The notes beneath the pieces were generated by a model. That model saw nothing but the letters and a program-made list of their open reading frames with translations, had not been told where the DNA came from and ran no database searches. Shown here piece by piece: positions 62,413-64,000 of a DNA stretch of 64,000 bases. The position numbers and the translations under genes were made by a program. Origin of the DNA: Lucinisca nassula (Eukaryota; Mollusca; Bivalvia; Lucinida; Lucinidae); the NCBI GenBank assembly GCA_963580285.1, contig OY757019.1, positions 61,834,587 through 61,898,586 of the forward strand, given 5' to 3'. The stretch's first letter is position 1, and the number at the start of each line of letters is the position of its first letter.

Positions 62413-62774
62413 AAGATGTAATTTTGTAACATGTAGCCTTTGGAAAAATCTTATATGAAACATTTAAATAGGTTATTGCAGACACTATCTACCGGGCTGA
62501 GACGTAAAACATGAACACAAACTGTACAATGGTTTAAAATGTCCTACCAATATAGCTTCACCGTTTTAATATTATTCGTTAAAAACAACAAAAAGTGGGT
62601 GTTTTCGGGTATCAAGAAACATTATTGAAATATACCAAGCAGCATAAAGCTTATTTCCATTTTCACTAACTGATTACGGATTCTCACTTTGTCTTGGAGA
62701 GGGATTTTTTTTTTAAAAAAAGCTGGCATTTGACAGTTTAATAACTTAGGTCTGGGTCCAGTTGTTCAAAGCAT
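62413..62774. other. No recognisable gene
   Basis: GCTGAGACGTAAAACATGAA near 62498 may be a family A tail fragment. Confidence 0.35.
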
Positions 62775-63085
62775 CGTGCGGCCCCCGTCCATCGGGGCTT
62801 GAAGAAATAGATGGGCTGCATGATGCTTCCACGCAGAGCTTAAACCGACCCGCACACGAGTGCTGGTAAACCGCTTGGAGGATCTAAGCTTGCCCAGGCA
62901 AAGCGGTGCGAGTCGGCCCGTCCTTGCTTATAAACCCTATTGGTTTCATTGGATAGCAGGTCTTGAGATGTCATTTCATCTCTAGGTCGGGTAAAAGTCC
63001 CACAAAATTGGAAGCAATGTCTCCAAAATGACCTTTACAGTGTTGACGGGGACGTTAAACCTCTAATCAAACAAACAAACAAATT
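62775..63085 (+). mobile_element. SINE family C, full-length copy
   Basis: CCCCCGTCCATCGGGGCTTG, GATGGGCTGCATGATGCTTC, CCGACCCGCACACGAGTGCT, GGTAAACCGCTTGGAGGATC, GACGGGGACGTTAAACCTC, and the CAAACAAACAAAC tail. It is the best consensus-like copy together with 28620-28930. Confidence 0.92.
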
Positions 63086-63249
63086 CAAAGCATCGTTAGA
63101 TTCGCGAGCTCGTTTGTGGTCATATTGTTAGCTGTTCTAGGAAGTACAATATCTAATACGGTGGTATTTGCCATATTGACTGATCAGTTTTAACGATACC
63201 TTAACTAACGACCTCGTTAATTTTGAATAACTGGACACCGGTACATATT

Positions 63250-63353
63250 TGAGCGAGTGAGTGTTTGAGTTTTATCTCCCACCAACAACTAAGGGCATAC
63301 GGAGACGGGACCTCGGTTTAACGACTCATCCGAAAGTCTGGAGAAGCCCCCGG
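63250..63353 (-). mobile_element. SINE family A, head-truncated
   Basis: GAGCGAGTGAGTGTTTGAGT, GGAGACGGGACCTCGGTTTA, and CGAAAGTCTGGAGAAGCCCC. Confidence 0.85.
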
Positions 63354-63650
63354 TCAATATCTATCTGCATGTCAGAATATTCCAAACGTTTAAAAACAGT
63401 TATACTGCTTAGGAATTCTCACTTTTATCTCGACGAGGCCATTAGGAAAGAAATCTGACATTTCACGATTCATTGGTTAGTTCCTTTCAGTATCCACAAT
63501 TTACTAGCTGACTACGGACGGATGGACAATGATTTTAAGGCCTTCCTCAGATGACTTTAACGCTGGTCGTGCAATTTTTACAGGCATGCCAATTAACTGA
63601 TGAAAATATAGCCATCACGGTTGGAGAATGTTACATGTAATCCGAAAGTG
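63354..63650. other. No recognisable gene
   Basis: Nothing recognised. Confidence 0.35.
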
Positions 63651-63654
63651 AATA

Positions 63655-63790
63655 AACATCGATCATGGGTGTCATTGAGGCGGTGCTAGCAAAACACATA
63701 ATCTTTGTTGTGGGTAAAAATGAGAAAAATAATGTACACTCGTGTAGCCCCCACTTTTCTCTAAACAAAGTAGAGTTTAAAGGGCGCATA
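63655..63790 (+). mobile_element. MITE family M, partial
   Basis: CATTGAGGCGGTGCTAGCAA, AATCTTTGTTGTGGGTAAAA, and CCCCCACTTTTCTCTAAACA..AGAGTTTAAAGGGCG. The rest of the window to 64000 shows nothing recognisable. Confidence 0.6.
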
Positions 63791-64000
63791 TTGCATGCAC
63801 TTAATGTAATGTAAAGCAACGCTTTATCTTAATTAGTTTTCCGAATTTCTGTACGTTGAGTCTGAAAGCTGTTTAACTTCTATTCCAGTGAATTTTCGAC
63901 TTTGAAATGATTTATTTAGCATTTATATGCGGGTCAAACCAACATGCTTCTGGAAAAGTTTTCTTTTCCTTTTCATCATAAAGTACAATCTCTGCACAAA

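Overview
This window looks like repeat-rich, non-coding DNA from a marine invertebrate, most likely a mollusc and perhaps a bivalve. The reasons are the very low density of long open reading frames, the absence of bacterial-style operons, the many tRNA-derived SINEs, the TTAA- and TA-flanked MITEs, the satellites built on TGACCTTGACC, and a CR1/jockey-type LINE with a 2A-like N-terminus. The species call is inference. I found no confident host protein-coding gene. Every long reading frame that I recognise belongs to a transposable element.

Coding elements. (1) 7236-10501 (+) is a nearly intact non-LTR retrotransposon. It has a 2A-like peptide, an apurinic-type endonuclease, a reverse transcriptase and a Cys/His tail, broken by one frameshift near 8600. 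(2) 24629-25380 (-) is a Tc1-type DD34E transposase relic. (3) 26618-28430 (-) is a broken Penelope-like reverse transcriptase, and its 3' non-coding region recurs at 1380-2112 and 32235-32748. (4) 34170-35610 (+) is a decayed second LINE carrying a clean SINE insertion with a 7-bp target duplication. (5) 58375-59723 (+) is a mariner with both terminal inverted repeats and TA flanks, but two frameshifts.

Non-coding layout. 1-520 is a 147-bp satellite. 919-1079 is a young SINE with a 13-bp duplication. 2.1-6.8 kb is a patchwork of SINE and satellite pieces. 6.8-7.05 kb is a piggyBac-type MITE. 11.09-14.68 kb lies between inverted ends and holds nested SINE and MITE copies and a tRNA-like Pol III unit. 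14.7-15.4 kb is a three-level nest. 21.2-24.4 kb is dense in tandem repeats, including a palindromic AT-rich array inside a 46-bp minisatellite. 28.6-32.1 kb holds several copies of one approximately 300-bp SINE family. 33-36.2 kb is bracketed by an inverted pair of approximately 400-bp paralogous segments, each with a short ATG segment ending in a splice-donor-like GTAAG. 39.5-42.8 kb holds two tandem arrays. 50.13-51.28 kb is a TTAA-flanked element packed with ACGA/TCGT motifs around a TATA-box promoter and a small ORF. 53.6-55.3 kb is another nested stack with a hammerhead-like Penelope remnant. 55.3-64 kb holds the mariner, more MITE copies and SINE fragments.

The most unusual object is the 1.15-kb element at 50134-51281. 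Its right end reads TTAAAGGGG and resembles the Kolobok/T2 terminus. It carries about 50 four-base ACGA/TCGT motifs in orientation-sorted blocks and a ready-made Pol II core promoter. Other strong observations are the inverted paralogous pair with conserved ATG-plus-donor, the palindromic satellite inside a TIR element, and the nested insertions that give a relative age order for the repeat families.
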